Positions 36,146 through 44,705 of a stretch of 64,000 nt of DNA are shown here, in pieces. Source of the stretch: Chryseobacterium sp. LAM-KRS1 (GTDB taxonomy: Bacteria; Bacteroidota; Bacteroidia; Flavobacteriales; Weeksellaceae). Numbering within the stretch: the stretch's first letter is position 1; each line of letters begins with the position of its first letter. A program made the translations under genes and the position numbers. The notes beneath the pieces were generated by a model, which saw nothing but the letters and a program-made list of their open reading frames with translations, did no database searches and was not told the DNA's origin. The DNA lies in the NCBI RefSeq assembly GCF_013184525.1, contig NZ_JAAOIZ010000004.1, forward strand, positions 558,001-622,000, read 5' to 3'.

Positions 36146-36162
36146 CAAATTTAGTAAATTTG
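36146..36162. promoter_or_regulatory. Back-to-back divergent -7 elements
   Basis: The 17-bp palindrome CAAATTTA-G-TAAATTTG holds a -7 element on each strand: minus (36153-36146) for DUF445, whose ATG is only 6 bp away, and plus (36155-36162) with an ATG 4 bp away at 36166. Both messages would be nearly leaderless if these are the only promoters. Confidence 0.5.
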
Positions 36163-36165
36163 GTT

Positions 36166-36265
36166 ATGAAATTTTTAATTTCATTAATACTAATTGTTTT
36201 TCTGCAATCATATTCGCAGAATCATAACCCATCAAAATTACATCTATGGAAAACGAAGCAAAAAA
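36166..36265 (+). other. Signal-peptide-like frame upstream of msrB
   Basis: From ATG 36166 the frame reads MKFLISLILIVFLQSYSQ, a convincing signal peptide, then continues out of frame with MsrB. One extra A in the A6 run at 36260-36265 would join it to the MsrB frame as ..KQKNNPYYSR. It may be the lost or frameshifted leader of a secreted MsrB, or coincidence. Confidence 0.4.
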
Positions 36266-36689
36266 CAATCCATACTATTCAAGAACAGATACCACAAAAC
36301 TGGAAGTTCCCAATGAAGAATGGAAGAAAATCCTGGCTCCCGATTTGTACGCCGTATCAAGAGAAGCTGCTACTGAAAGAGCTTTCACGGGAAAATATAA
36401 TGAGTTCGATGAAACAGGTGAATATTATTGTGCCGTTTGCGGAAACCATTTATTTCGCTCTACCTCAAAGTTTGCAAGCAGTTGCGGATGGCCCAGCTTT
36501 TTTGAAGCGGATAAAGAAGGAGTTTATTATAAAAGAGATACAACTTATGGAATGGAAAGAGTAGAGGTGCTTTGTAAACGTTGTGATTCGCATTTGGGAC
36601 ATGTTTTTGATGATGGTCCCAAACCAACAGGACTACGTTATTGTATGAATTCTGTAAGTCTGGAATTTGTCCCGGATTCTAAAAACTAG
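36246..36689 (+). CDS. msrB: Peptide-methionine (R)-S-oxide reductase
   Basis: A 147-residue enzyme repairing methionine-R-sulfoxide in proteins. Zinc-binding pairs CAVC (62, 65) and CKRC (110, 113), catalytic Cys133 in RYCMNSVSL, and Cys80 in SSCGWPSFF are all present, so the enzyme domain is intact. The start used is the ATG at 36246. As written it lacks a signal peptide, but a signal-like frame precedes it out of register (see 36166-36265), so the native product may be longer and exported. Confidence 0.92.
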   Translation: MENEAKNNPYYSRTDTTKLEVPNEEWKKILAPDLYAVSREAATERAFTGKYNEFDETGEYYCAVCGNHLFRSTSKFASSCGWPSFFEADKEGVYYKRDTTYGMERVEVLCKRCDSHLGHVFDDGPKPTGLRYCMNSVSLEFVPDSKN

Positions 36690-37043
36690 ATTTTCGATGA
36701 ATAGTTCTATCTGATCTTTACTATTTTCAATGAATCTACAGTAAGTAAGAATTTTCTTAATATAAAGATGCCTATTGCAGAATATTAAATTATTGAAGAT
36801 TTATATGCAGGAATTCCTTGCGAAGTATTTTTTCATGTTATAGCAAAACCCGTAAAATCGCAGTATCGCATAAAATCAATGCGACAGGAATTGACCCGAA
36901 ATGCGTTGAAATAACGGCTTTAATTCACAGAATCAGGAAGTTAAAGTTTCTTAAATAGCGTTAAACTTCGGTTTGTTTTTCCTGTCGCGTAATTATGTTT
37001 TTATAATTTTGCCCCACTAATTTATATTTTACATAGTTATTGA
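36690..37043. other. 354-bp gene-free region with inverted repeats
   Basis: No coding frame is convincing. It contains a small hairpin TCGCAT-N7-ATGCGA (36866-36884), a distant inverted repeat GCGACAGGAA / TTCCTGTCGC (36881-36890 and 36979-36988), and a -7 element TAATTTTG at 37004-37011, 32 bp before the L,D-transpeptidase ATG. Confidence 0.5.
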
Positions 37044-37802
37044 ATGAAAGGATTATATAGCCTCTTGGGCTTTGCATACATGGTTACAACTTCATTTTAC
37101 ATTTCTCCGGAGAAAACGAATTTAAGAAGTGAAACCATTGGCACAGAAAAAATTGAAAGAGTAGCTGACACGAAATCTGAGAAGACAACCAATGCGGTAT
37201 CTTCGTCAGAAGAATTATATAAATCAATTGCATTCGAACCAGGACATGAACTTAATGAAGAGGTGTTCTTTAAAGCCTTAACAGGATTTGAAAATTTAAA
37301 AAAAGCAGGATTACTGAGCCAGGATTCACACTTACTGACAGTCTGCGATTTTTCGATGTCCTCCAATACCAACAGGCTATGGGTAATTGATACACAGGAA
37401 AAGAAAGTATTGTTTAATTCTTTGGTTGCCCATGGTAAAAATACAGGAGAGGAGTTTGCAACCAATTTTTCAAATAATGAAAGCTCGCTTCAAAGCAGTA
37501 TGGGATTCTATATTACTGATGCTACCTATAACGGAGATAACGGATATTCTCTAAGGTTGCTTGGGATGGATAAAGGATTTAATGATGCGGCTTACAGAAG
37601 AGCGATTGTAATGCACGGAGCAAATTATGTAAGTGAAGAATTTGCAGCAATGCATAAAAGAATCGGGAGAAGCTGGGGATGTCCTGCCATTCCGAAAGAC
37701 CTTACGGCTCCAATTATTAATACCATAAAAGGAAGAAATTGTCTGTTTATTTATTATCCGGATCAAAATTATCTTTCTTCCTCAGAGTGGTTAAAGTCTT
37801 AA
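37044..37802 (+). CDS. L,D-transpeptidase catalytic-domain protein
   Basis: A 252-residue exported protein with a weak N-terminal hydrophobic segment (~1-20), a Ser/Thr/Lys/Glu linker, and a YkuD-like fold. Key residues are His191 in IVMHGANYVS and nucleophile Cys213 in GRSWGCPAIP. L,D-transpeptidases make 3-3 crosslinks or attach proteins to peptidoglycan; this subfamily (murein L,D-transpeptidase catalytic domain family) is less studied. Confidence 0.88.
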   Translation: MKGLYSLLGFAYMVTTSFYISPEKTNLRSETIGTEKIERVADTKSEKTTNAVSSSEELYKSIAFEPGHELNEEVFFKALTGFENLKKAGLLSQDSHLLTVCDFSMSSNTNRLWVIDTQEKKVLFNSLVAHGKNTGEEFATNFSNNESSLQSSMGFYITDATYNGDNGYSLRLLGMDKGFNDAAYRRAIVMHGANYVSEEFAAMHKRIGRSWGCPAIPKDLTAPIINTIKGRNCLFIYYPDQNYLSSSEWLKS

Positions 37803-37857
37803 TAAGAATTGTTATCAATAAGCATAAAGACGATTTGAACATAAACTAAAAGGTCGT

Positions 37858-38238
37858 ATGAAATCTACAGGTGAGTATATTCCTGCTTTCAGGTTATCGA
37901 GTAATCCGGATCAGACAAGCAGGTTTGAGAAAGGTAAAATACCCACTTTGAAGCCCATGAATACCAGGACTTTTTGGATTAGTACGATAACAGAAGAATG
38001 GGAAAAACATACACATCCGGCTCCACGGAGACAGTATGTGATCACATTAAAAGGAAATATTTTATTTAAGGTTAGTGATGGTTCTACATTTCTAATTGAA
38101 CCGGGAATAATTCTTATAGCAGAGGATACTGATGGAGTTGGACATAGTTGGGAAATAGTGGAAGGAGAAAAATGGGAAAGACTTTATATTCCAATTGAAG
38201 AGGGGGGAGATGATTTTTTTATTCCTGAATCAGAATAA
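37858..38238 (+). CDS. Small cupin-fold protein
   Basis: A 126-residue single-domain cupin. The first cupin motif is partial (EEWEKHTHPAPRRQYVITLKG), the second reads IEPGIILIAEDTDGVGHSW with His near 115. Possible metal ligands are His52 and His54. No signal peptide; function unknown. It starts 56 bp after the L,D-transpeptidase gene and is followed by a strong terminator, so the two may share a transcript. Confidence 0.8.
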   Translation: MKSTGEYIPAFRLSSNPDQTSRFEKGKIPTLKPMNTRTFWISTITEEWEKHTHPAPRRQYVITLKGNILFKVSDGSTFLIEPGIILIAEDTDGVGHSWEIVEGEKWERLYIPIEEGGDDFFIPESE

Positions 38239-38243
38239 AATAG

Positions 38244-38270
38244 AAAGCAGTCAATTTTGACTGCTTTTTT
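38244..38270. terminator. Bidirectional intrinsic terminator
   Basis: 11-bp perfect stem AAAGCAGTCAA/TTGACTGCTTT with a 2-nt centre and a T-run on the plus side, between the convergent cupin and fabF genes. Confidence 0.88.
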
Positions 38271-38290
38271 ATTTTTATTAAACTAATTCC

Positions 38291-39532
38291 TTAGCTAAAC
38301 TTCTTGAAAATCAAGGTCGCATTATGTCCACCGAATCCGAAAGCATTACTTAAAGCATACGTAATATCTTTTTCTTTAGCCTCATTAAATACGATATTGA
38401 CATCTTTAGGGATGGCAGGATCTATCTCGTGAAGATTAATGGTTGGAGGAATGATTCCGTTCTCAATTGCTTTAATTGAAAGTATGGCTTCCGCAGCACC
38501 CGCTGCCCCTAATAAGTGTCCTGTCATTGATTTTGTACCACTTATATCAAGTTTTTTACTTCCTTTGAAAAGGCTGTTGATCGCTTTTAATTCAATAAGA
38601 TCTCCTAAAGGCGTTGAGGTCGCGTGGGGATTGATATAATCGATGTCTTCTGCATTAATTCCGGCTTCGTTAAGAGATAGCTGCATAGCTTTTATAGCAC
38701 CTGCTCCTTCAGGATGCGGAGCGGTCATGTGATAAGCATCTGCTGTCATGGCAGCACCTACCAGTTCGGCATAGATTTTTGCTCCTCTGCTTTTGGCATG
38801 TTCATATTCTTCAAGGACCAATGATCCTGCTCCTTCACCGATTACAAAACCATCTCTGTCTACATCATAAGGACGGCTTGCTGTAGCAAAATCGTCGTTT
38901 CGCGTAGACATTGCTTTCATGCCGGAGAATCCGCCCACGGAAGCTGGAGTAATACCAGCCTCTGAACCTCCGCTGATGATTACTTTTGCTTTACCCAAAC
39001 GGATATAATTAAAAGCATCCATTAAAGCTGTATTTCCGGTGGCACACGCGGAAACTGTCGTATAGTTGATTCCCTGCAGTCCGTATTTCATAGAAATCAT
39101 TCCTGAAGCCATGTTGGCAATGAATTTTGGAACGAAGAACGGATTGAAACGCGGTATGCCCTCACCACCATAATATTCTGCGACTTCATTTTCGAAGGTT
39201 AGCATACCTCCCTGTCCTGTTCCCCAGATAACACCTGTATCAAAAGGATCCATCGTCTCAAAATCCAATCCTGAATCTTCAATTGCTTCAGCAGAGGCAT
39301 ACATTGCATACTGAGTGAAGAGATCACTTCTTTTTATTTCATTATGGTTCAAATATTTTTTAGGGTCGAAATCTTTTACCTCACAAGCAAAATGAACTTT
39401 AAATTTTTCAGCATTAAAATGCTTGATTAAAGCCGCTCCGCTTACTCCATTAATACTGTTTTGCCAGAAATCTGCGACATTGTTTCCCAAGGGTGTAACT
39501 GCACCCAGTCCTGTAATGACAACTCTTTTCAT
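38291..39532 (-). CDS. fabF: Beta-ketoacyl-ACP synthase II (FabF-like)
   Basis: A 413-residue condensing enzyme. Nucleophile Cys163 lies in TTVSACATGNTAL; His residues in NPHATSTPLGD and SMTGHLLGAAG complete the Cys-His-His triad. FabF extends acyl-ACP chains. It is the last gene of a TetR-thiolase-thioesterase-fabF operon (2 bp after the thioesterase), so this copy is probably not the housekeeping FabF but a TetR-controlled paralogue; the main fabF usually sits beside acpP. Confidence 0.9.
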   Translation of the reverse strand: MKRVVITGLGAVTPLGNNVADFWQNSINGVSGAALIKHFNAEKFKVHFACEVKDFDPKKYLNHNEIKRSDLFTQYAMYASAEAIEDSGLDFETMDPFDTGVIWGTGQGGMLTFENEVAEYYGGEGIPRFNPFFVPKFIANMASGMISMKYGLQGINYTTVSACATGNTALMDAFNYIRLGKAKVIISGGSEAGITPASVGGFSGMKAMSTRNDDFATASRPYDVDRDGFVIGEGAGSLVLEEYEHAKSRGAKIYAELVGAAMTADAYHMTAPHPEGAGAIKAMQLSLNEAGINAEDIDYINPHATSTPLGDLIELKAINSLFKGSKKLDISGTKSMTGHLLGAAGAAEAILSIKAIENGIIPPTINLHEIDPAIPKDVNIVFNEAKEKDITYALSNAFGFGGHNATLIFKKFS

Positions 39533-39534
39533 AC

Positions 39535-39960
39535 TTAGTTACTGATTTTAAATAAATTGGAGGTTCCTCTAGCAATGAGTCTTGTTTTATCTGCGTTCCA
39601 TATCTCGCATTGGGCATTTACAAATTGCTTCCCCCTTTTAATGATTTTAGTTTCGGCTACAATATTATCATTTTCTTTCGCAGTTGAAAAATAATCGATG
39701 ACATTATTTATGGTTGTAATGAAAGAATTTTCATTTAAGGAAAACATCGTAGCACCGATGATGTCATCCACAATAGCCGCGGTTACTCCGCCATGAAGAT
39801 TACCGATTGGATTCAGCCATTCCGGGCGAACGGTATATTGAAACTCCAGATTTCCTTCCTCTACAGAAATTACAATAGGATTCAGCCATTTCATAAATGG
39901 AGAAGGGGACTGATCAAATTCTTTTCCAATAAATTGTCTTAATTGTTCTAATCGATCCAT
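39535..39960 (-). CDS. PaaI-type hotdog thioesterase
   Basis: A 141-residue hotdog-fold protein with the PaaI signature NPIGNLHGGVTAAIVDDIIG (Asn, HGG and Asp active-site region). It hydrolyses acyl- or aryl-CoA thioesters. It lies between thiolase and fabF genes with 9- and 2-bp gaps, indicating one operon that handles acyl chains. Confidence 0.88.
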   Translation of the reverse strand: MDRLEQLRQFIGKEFDQSPSPFMKWLNPIVISVEEGNLEFQYTVRPEWLNPIGNLHGGVTAAIVDDIIGATMFSLNENSFITTINNVIDYFSTAKENDNIVAETKIIKRGKQFVNAQCEIWNADKTRLIARGTSNLFKISN

Positions 39961-39969
39961 ATAATACTT

Positions 39970-41238
39970 TTACTTTTCTATAATCATGGTGACACCTTGC
40001 CCTCTTGCTGCACAAATAGAAATAAAACCTTTCCCGCTTCCTTTTTGGTTTAAAAGCTTAGCCAGTGTAGCGATAATTCTGCCTCCGGTTGCGGCAAACG
40101 GGTGAGCAGCTGCAAGGCTTCCGCCTTTTACATTCAGCTTATTTCTGTCTATTTTTCCCAAAGCTTTTTCTAATCCGAATTTTTTGGCGAAGTCATCATT
40201 CTCCCAGATCTTAATTGTTGCCAAAATTTGTGCTGCAAAAGCTTCGTGGATTTCGTAATAATCAAAATCTTCAAGGTTCATTCCTGCTTTTTTCAACATT
40301 CTGTCTGCGGCAAAAACCGGTGCAAGAAGTAAATTTTGTCTGTTTTCCACATATTCTATTCCTGCTATTTCGGAAAAGGTAATATAGGCCAGGATGGGAA
40401 GATTGTTGGCCTTAGCCCATTCCTCACTGGCCAATAAGACAGCAGAGGCCCCATCTGTAAATGGAGTAGAATTTCCTGCAGTGAGTGTTCCGTTTTGTTT
40501 ATCAAATGCGGGTTTTAACTGAGCCAGTTTTTCAAGGCTTGTATCAAGGCGTAAATTATTATCCTTCTCTAAACCAAATGCGGGTGTGATCATATCATTG
40601 AAGAATCCTTCCTCGTAAGCCTTAGCCATATTTTGGTGACTTTTGAAAGCCAGCTGATCCTGGTCTTCACGTGATATCTGATAATATTTTGCGGTAATTT
40701 CAGTATGTTCACCCATTACCAATCCTGTTTTAGGTTCCTGTCCCTTGTATGGAATAGGCATCCAGTCTTTCAATGACGGGCTTAAGAGATGTTTCAGCTT
40801 TCCAAAAGCTGATTTTTCTTTATTTGCTTTTAAAAGAGCCTTTCTCAATTTGGGGGACGATTCGAAGGGGATATTGCTCATAGCTTCTACTCCGCAGGCG
40901 ATACCGCTTTCTATTTGTCCAAGGGCGATTTTATTCCCAATATATATAGCTGCTTCGATTCCTGTATCACATGCTTGCTGAAGATCACATGCCGGAGTTG
41001 CCGGATCCAGAGATGTATTCATTACTGTTTCTCTGATGAGGTTACTTTCGGATATGTGCTTAATAACTGCTCCGCCTGCAACTTCACCAAGTAGTTTTCC
41101 TGTGAGCTGATAACGGTCAATCAGTCCGTTTAAAGCAGAAAGCAGCAAATCCTGATTCCCTTTATCTGCATAAGCAGTGTTCATTCTGGCAAAAGGAATT
41201 CTGTTGTATCCTACGATGGCCACTTTTTTTGTTTCCAT
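39970..41238 (-). CDS. Acetyl-CoA C-acyltransferase (thiolase)
   Basis: A 422-residue thiolase. Nucleophile Cys90 in QQACDTGIEA, His in HEAFAAQI, and the second Cys in ISICAARGQG form the catalytic set; GGSLAAAHPFAATGGR is the conserved GHP-like segment (here AHP). It cleaves 3-ketoacyl-CoA in beta-oxidation or condenses acetyl-CoA. The length and CDTG motif fit the FadI-like group. It is 11 bp downstream of the TetR gene. Confidence 0.88.
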   Translation of the reverse strand: METKKVAIVGYNRIPFARMNTAYADKGNQDLLLSALNGLIDRYQLTGKLLGEVAGGAVIKHISESNLIRETVMNTSLDPATPACDLQQACDTGIEAAIYIGNKIALGQIESGIACGVEAMSNIPFESSPKLRKALLKANKEKSAFGKLKHLLSPSLKDWMPIPYKGQEPKTGLVMGEHTEITAKYYQISREDQDQLAFKSHQNMAKAYEEGFFNDMITPAFGLEKDNNLRLDTSLEKLAQLKPAFDKQNGTLTAGNSTPFTDGASAVLLASEEWAKANNLPILAYITFSEIAGIEYVENRQNLLLAPVFAADRMLKKAGMNLEDFDYYEIHEAFAAQILATIKIWENDDFAKKFGLEKALGKIDRNKLNVKGGSLAAAHPFAATGGRIIATLAKLLNQKGSGKGFISICAARGQGVTMIIEK

Positions 41239-41249
41239 ATGATAAAAAT

Positions 41250-41855
41250 TTATGATGGAATAATATTGAGTTCCTGGTCTATGATTAAAAGGATCCTATC
41301 TAAAGCAAGGTTCAGATACGTTTCATGACCTGTTGTTTTGGAAAGAAGTATACCGCCTTCAATAAGCATAATGAATAACGAGGCCATTTCATCTGCATTT
41401 ACTTTTTCATTGAATTCTCCGCTTTGCTGGCCTTCCTGAATAGCTGCTGAAATTTTTTTGATCCATGCCTGAAAAGATAGAGTAACCTGATTTTTCAGGA
41501 TAGGAAAAGTGTCATCAGACTCTGTAGCGGCATTCATCAACGGGCATCCTCCATTAAGGAAAACATCCTTCCAGCTTTTACGGTAAAAATTGACAATAGC
41601 TTTTAATTTATCCACAGCCAGAGGAAAGTCTTCTCCTAGTGATCTGGACATGCTTCTACTCAGAAAAGTTGAGTTATACTTGTAAGCTTCAAGAGCTACT
41701 TCATCTTTGTTTTCAAAATTTCCGTAAATACTGCCCTTTGTTAGTCCTGTTGCTTCCGTAATGTCCGAAAGCGTCGTTGAGAGATAACCTTTCTTATTAA
41801 ATAAGGGAGCCGTAGTCTCAATAATGAACTGTTTGGTCTTTTCTGCTTTTGACAT
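41250..41855 (-). CDS. TetR-family repressor
   Basis: A 201-residue regulator. N-terminal HTH (~3-48) with KGYLSTTLSDITEATGLTKGSIYGNFENKD split as LSDITEATGLTKGSIYGNF; ligand-binding domain after it. It is the first gene of the operon and probably controls it and itself through the palindrome at 41885-41905. The start MSKAEKTKQ at 41855 is used because an in-frame extension to 41894 would begin inside the promoter. The inducer is probably an acyl-CoA or fatty acid (inference from the operon). Confidence 0.88.
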   Translation of the reverse strand: MSKAEKTKQFIIETTAPLFNKKGYLSTTLSDITEATGLTKGSIYGNFENKDEVALEAYKYNSTFLSRSMSRSLGEDFPLAVDKLKAIVNFYRKSWKDVFLNGGCPLMNAATESDDTFPILKNQVTLSFQAWIKKISAAIQEGQQSGEFNEKVNADEMASLFIMLIEGGILLSKTTGHETYLNLALDRILLIIDQELNIIPS

Positions 41856-41872
41856 AATCATGAAATTATATA

Positions 41873-41905
41873 CAAATATACGAAAATATACCAAATGGTA
41901 TATTT
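41873..41905 (-). promoter_or_regulatory. TetR operator and -7 element
   Basis: Palindrome AAATATACC-AAAT-GGTATATTT (41884-41905, 9-bp arms) is followed after 3 bp on the minus strand by -7 element TATATTTG (41880-41873). A repressor bound here would block the promoter of the TetR-thiolase-thioesterase-fabF operon. Confidence 0.75.
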
Positions 41906-41955
41906 GGAATAAAAACTAAGTCTGAACTTGAATATTAGTCCAGACTTAAGATATT

Positions 41956-42936
41956 TTATTTAAAGAGAGCTTCTTTTATTGTGGAAGCTGCCTGGGCAAG
42001 AGATTCCTGAATTGCCGGAATATGAGCTATAGGATTTAATAATCCATAATCATGGATAAAACCTTTATACACTGCAAGTGTAGTAGGAACACCGGCTTCA
42101 TCAAGCTTTCTTCCATACGCTACCCCTTCGTCATGAAGAATATCATTCTCAGCTATCTGGATCAATGCAGGAGGTAATCCTTTTAACTCTTCAAGAGATG
42201 CCTTATTTGGAGAAGCATATTTTTCTTTTCTTTTTTCAAGATCTGTAGTATAATTGTCCCACATCCATTTCATTAACGGAGTTGTTAAGAATCTTTCCTG
42301 CGCATACTTTTCATAAGATTCTCTTGTAAAATCTGAGTCAGTAACCGGCCACAATAAAACCTGGTATTGAAGTTCCGGACCATTTTTATCCTTTGCCATC
42401 AGAGCAACTACAGCAGCCATATTTCCACCTACGCTGTTTCCTGCAACAGCCAGCTTAGAGCCATCCACTCCGATTTCTTTGCCATTTTCGGAAACCCATT
42501 TTGTAGCTGCATAGGCCTGATTAATAGCAGTTGGATACTGAGCTTCCGGAGATGGAGTGTAATCAGGGAATACAGCGACGGCTCCACTTTTTACAACCAA
42601 ATCTCGTACTAATCTTTTATGAGTAGGGAAATCTCCTAATACCCATCCCCCTCCATGGAAAAACATAAATACAGGAAGGTTATCGTTTGCTCCTTTGGGT
42701 TTTACAATATGAATATTTAATGAAATTCCGTCCTGGGTAATCTTTTTTTCAAATTCTTCAATATCCGAATAATCAAAGTTTACAGAGGCTTGTGCTCCTA
42801 CAAGAACCTGGCTTGCATCTTCAGGAGACATTTCTTCAATTGGTTTTCCGCCTCCACTGTTAAGATCCTTAAGAAAAACGCGGATATCTTTTAAAATATG
42901 GGGATCATTTTCTGCGGGTTGAACATTGTGTGACAT
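41956..42936 (-). CDS. Alpha/beta-hydrolase of the HSL/lipase family
   Basis: A 326-residue cytoplasmic esterase. Oxyanion motif HGGGW (His94 onward), nucleophile Ser168 in AGNSVGGN, catalytic Asp in AENDILHDEG and His in GFIHDYG. This bacterial hormone-sensitive-lipase-like group hydrolyses short acyl esters. It is monocistronic and lies close to, but on its own promoter from, the OsmC gene. Confidence 0.9.
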   Translation of the reverse strand: MSHNVQPAENDPHILKDIRVFLKDLNSGGGKPIEEMSPEDASQVLVGAQASVNFDYSDIEEFEKKITQDGISLNIHIVKPKGANDNLPVFMFFHGGGWVLGDFPTHKRLVRDLVVKSGAVAVFPDYTPSPEAQYPTAINQAYAATKWVSENGKEIGVDGSKLAVAGNSVGGNMAAVVALMAKDKNGPELQYQVLLWPVTDSDFTRESYEKYAQERFLTTPLMKWMWDNYTTDLEKRKEKYASPNKASLEELKGLPPALIQIAENDILHDEGVAYGRKLDEAGVPTTLAVYKGFIHDYGLLNPIAHIPAIQESLAQAASTIKEALFK

Positions 42937-42982
42937 AATTTTGGGTTTTTAAGGTTGGTAATTGGTTATAATAGTAGGTTGA

Positions 42983-43399
42983 TTATGCTAAAGTTGCGTT
43001 GAGTGTAATTTCAAAATTGAAAGCGGCACTTACCGGGCATCCTTCTTCAGCAATTTTAGCATATTTTTGAAAGTCTTCTTCTGAAAGTCCTGGAACTTTT
43101 GCGGTTAAAGTCAATTCAGATTTAGTAATTTTTCCAATACTTGGATCAAGAGTAATAACAGAGGTTGTTTTAAGTTCCTCAGGGGTAAATCCGGCCTGTG
43201 ATAATTCAGCGCTTAATTTCATGGTAAAGCATCCTGCATGGGCAGCCGCCAATAATTCCTCAGGATTTGTTCCTACACCATCGGCAAATCTGCTGTTGAA
43301 AGAATACTGAGTTTCATTTAATGTGGTGCTTTGAGTTGTTAGGTGTCCGTTTCCTTCTTTGATGTTGCCATTCCAAACGGCTGTTGCGTTACGTTTCAT
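42983..43399 (-). CDS. OsmC/Ohr-family peroxidase
   Basis: A 138-residue homodimeric thiol peroxidase that reduces organic hydroperoxides. The two redox cysteines are Cys57 (HAGCFTM) and Cys121 (EEGCPVSAAF); the N-terminal TAVWNGNIKEGNGHL strand pair and Arg/Glu near 37-49 fit the OsmC subgroup. Cytoplasmic. Its promoter carries a small inverted repeat that may be a redox-regulator site. Confidence 0.9.
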   Translation of the reverse strand: MKRNATAVWNGNIKEGNGHLTTQSTTLNETQYSFNSRFADGVGTNPEELLAAAHAGCFTMKLSAELSQAGFTPEELKTTSVITLDPSIGKITKSELTLTAKVPGLSEEDFQKYAKIAEEGCPVSAAFNFEITLNATLA

Positions 43400-43444
43400 A
43401 ATGTTTTGTTTTTTAGTTAATATTTAATTTGTTTTTTGATATGA

Positions 43445-43459
43445 CAAAGGTATGTCACG
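43445..43459 (-). promoter_or_regulatory. Putative promoter of the osmC gene
   Basis: The minus strand reads TACCTTTG (43452-43445). An inverted repeat TGACA-N6-TGTCA (43443-43458) spans it, which could be an operator. Confidence 0.45.
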
Positions 43460-43488
43460 TCAAGGTTGGTTTCAATAGATAAAAAGGC

Positions 43489-44361
43489 TTAAGTATTGTA
43501 CTTTTTTCCCGAAGAGTAATTTTTCTTAAAATGAGCCGGTGTGCTGCCTACCTTATTGGTGAATAATCTGTTAAAGTACGCGGGGTCCTCATAGCCAAGA
43601 TCATAAGCTATTTCTTTTACCGGTTTATCCGTATAGAACAATAGTCTTTTTGCCTCCAGCAAAATTCTGTTGATAATGAGTTGATTGGGAGATTCCAGGT
43701 TTAGGTTTTTAAACTTGTGGGTCAATGTTTTCGGCGCAATATGCAATAACTCGGCATAGTCGGCCACATTGTGTTTTTGTCTGAAATGAATTTCAAGGTT
43801 TCTGCTGAAATCCCTGAATACATCGAGATCATTATTCGGGATGCTTACCCTTTCCGTTTCCAGGTTTTGTTTTTTCCACTTTCTGGTAGAATGAATGATG
43901 ATCTGTTTCAAATAGGTCCTTATCATTTCTTCGTTAGAGGATTGCTTCCATTCAAGTTCATCCTTTATATTTTTTAGCAAATTTCTGATAATTACAACCT
44001 CCTCTGGATTCAGCTCTACCTTTGGAATTTCAAATATATTATGGAAAAGGATCCCGTCGCAGGCCACTTCCTTATCATGAATCTGAATACAATAGAAATC
44101 TCTGTTGTAATGTAATAATATGGATTCATCAGCATTTCCCTTCTTTATATCCAAATATTGATTGGTTAAAAAAAACAGGGTTGGAACTGTAGTTTTGTAA
44201 TGGTTAAAATCCACACTCAGTTCATATCCCGGAGGAATAAAGAAGATTTTGATCTCGGAAGTCAATTTATTTTCCTTTAAAATGCCAAGATTTTCTTCAG
44301 AAAAAACATCGAATCCAAATTTTTTATAGGAGTCTTCAAAAATAAAACTTTGTCGCAGCAT
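43489..44361 (-). CDS. AraC-family transcriptional regulator
   Basis: A 290-residue protein. The N-terminal ~175 residues are a sensor of unrecognised type (probably cupin-like); the C-terminal AraC domain has two helix-turn-helix motifs (VADYAELLHIAPKTLTHKF and KEIAYDLGYEDPAYFNRLF with the end TPAHFKK). It lies 89 bp upstream of osmC on the same strand and could regulate it; this is position-based inference. Confidence 0.88.
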   Translation of the reverse strand: MLRQSFIFEDSYKKFGFDVFSEENLGILKENKLTSEIKIFFIPPGYELSVDFNHYKTTVPTLFFLTNQYLDIKKGNADESILLHYNRDFYCIQIHDKEVACDGILFHNIFEIPKVELNPEEVVIIRNLLKNIKDELEWKQSSNEEMIRTYLKQIIIHSTRKWKKQNLETERVSIPNNDLDVFRDFSRNLEIHFRQKHNVADYAELLHIAPKTLTHKFKNLNLESPNQLIINRILLEAKRLLFYTDKPVKEIAYDLGYEDPAYFNRLFTNKVGSTPAHFKKNYSSGKKYNT

Positions 44362-44529
44362 TGGTATACTTTAAGAATAAAGATACAAAAAAGCTGGGTG
44401 CAGATGTATTAAATCCCTGAAACAGATCTTTGATTACAATAAAAGTCACTTTTGAATCTCTCTGTCAATAAAAAACTTTGATATGATCGGGATTTGTAAC
44501 CTGTTGCTTTATAGAGTTTTTATGGTTGT

Positions 44530-44591
44530 AAAATAGTATTGCTTAATGATAAAATAGTATTATCCCGGTCACTCTTCAAAATTTAGATTTG
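44530..44591 (+). promoter_or_regulatory. Tandem AraC-type site and promoter of the GH18 lipoprotein gene
   Basis: Direct repeats AAAATAGTATT at 44530-44540 and 44551-44561 (21-bp period, two helical turns), 22 bp, then -7 element TAGATTTG (44584-44591). The layout is repeated before susC at 47043-47104. The rest of the 344-bp gap (44362-44705) is AT-rich with no gene. Confidence 0.75.
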
Positions 44592-44705
44592 TTAATATGA
44601 ATTAAATCTTAAATAAATTTTAATTATCTGTTGTTTATAATGAATGATATTTAAGAAAAAGAGATCTGACATGTTTATATAGAAAAAACCGCAAAAAATA
44701 TTAAG

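Noticed and set aside
36882..36896. CGACA-GGAAT-TGACC, a near match to the WYL-regulon operator
   Set aside because: At the required 11-bp distance there is no TAnnTTTG-type -7 element (the sequence there is GTATCGCA on the plus strand), and the neighbouring genes run the other way.
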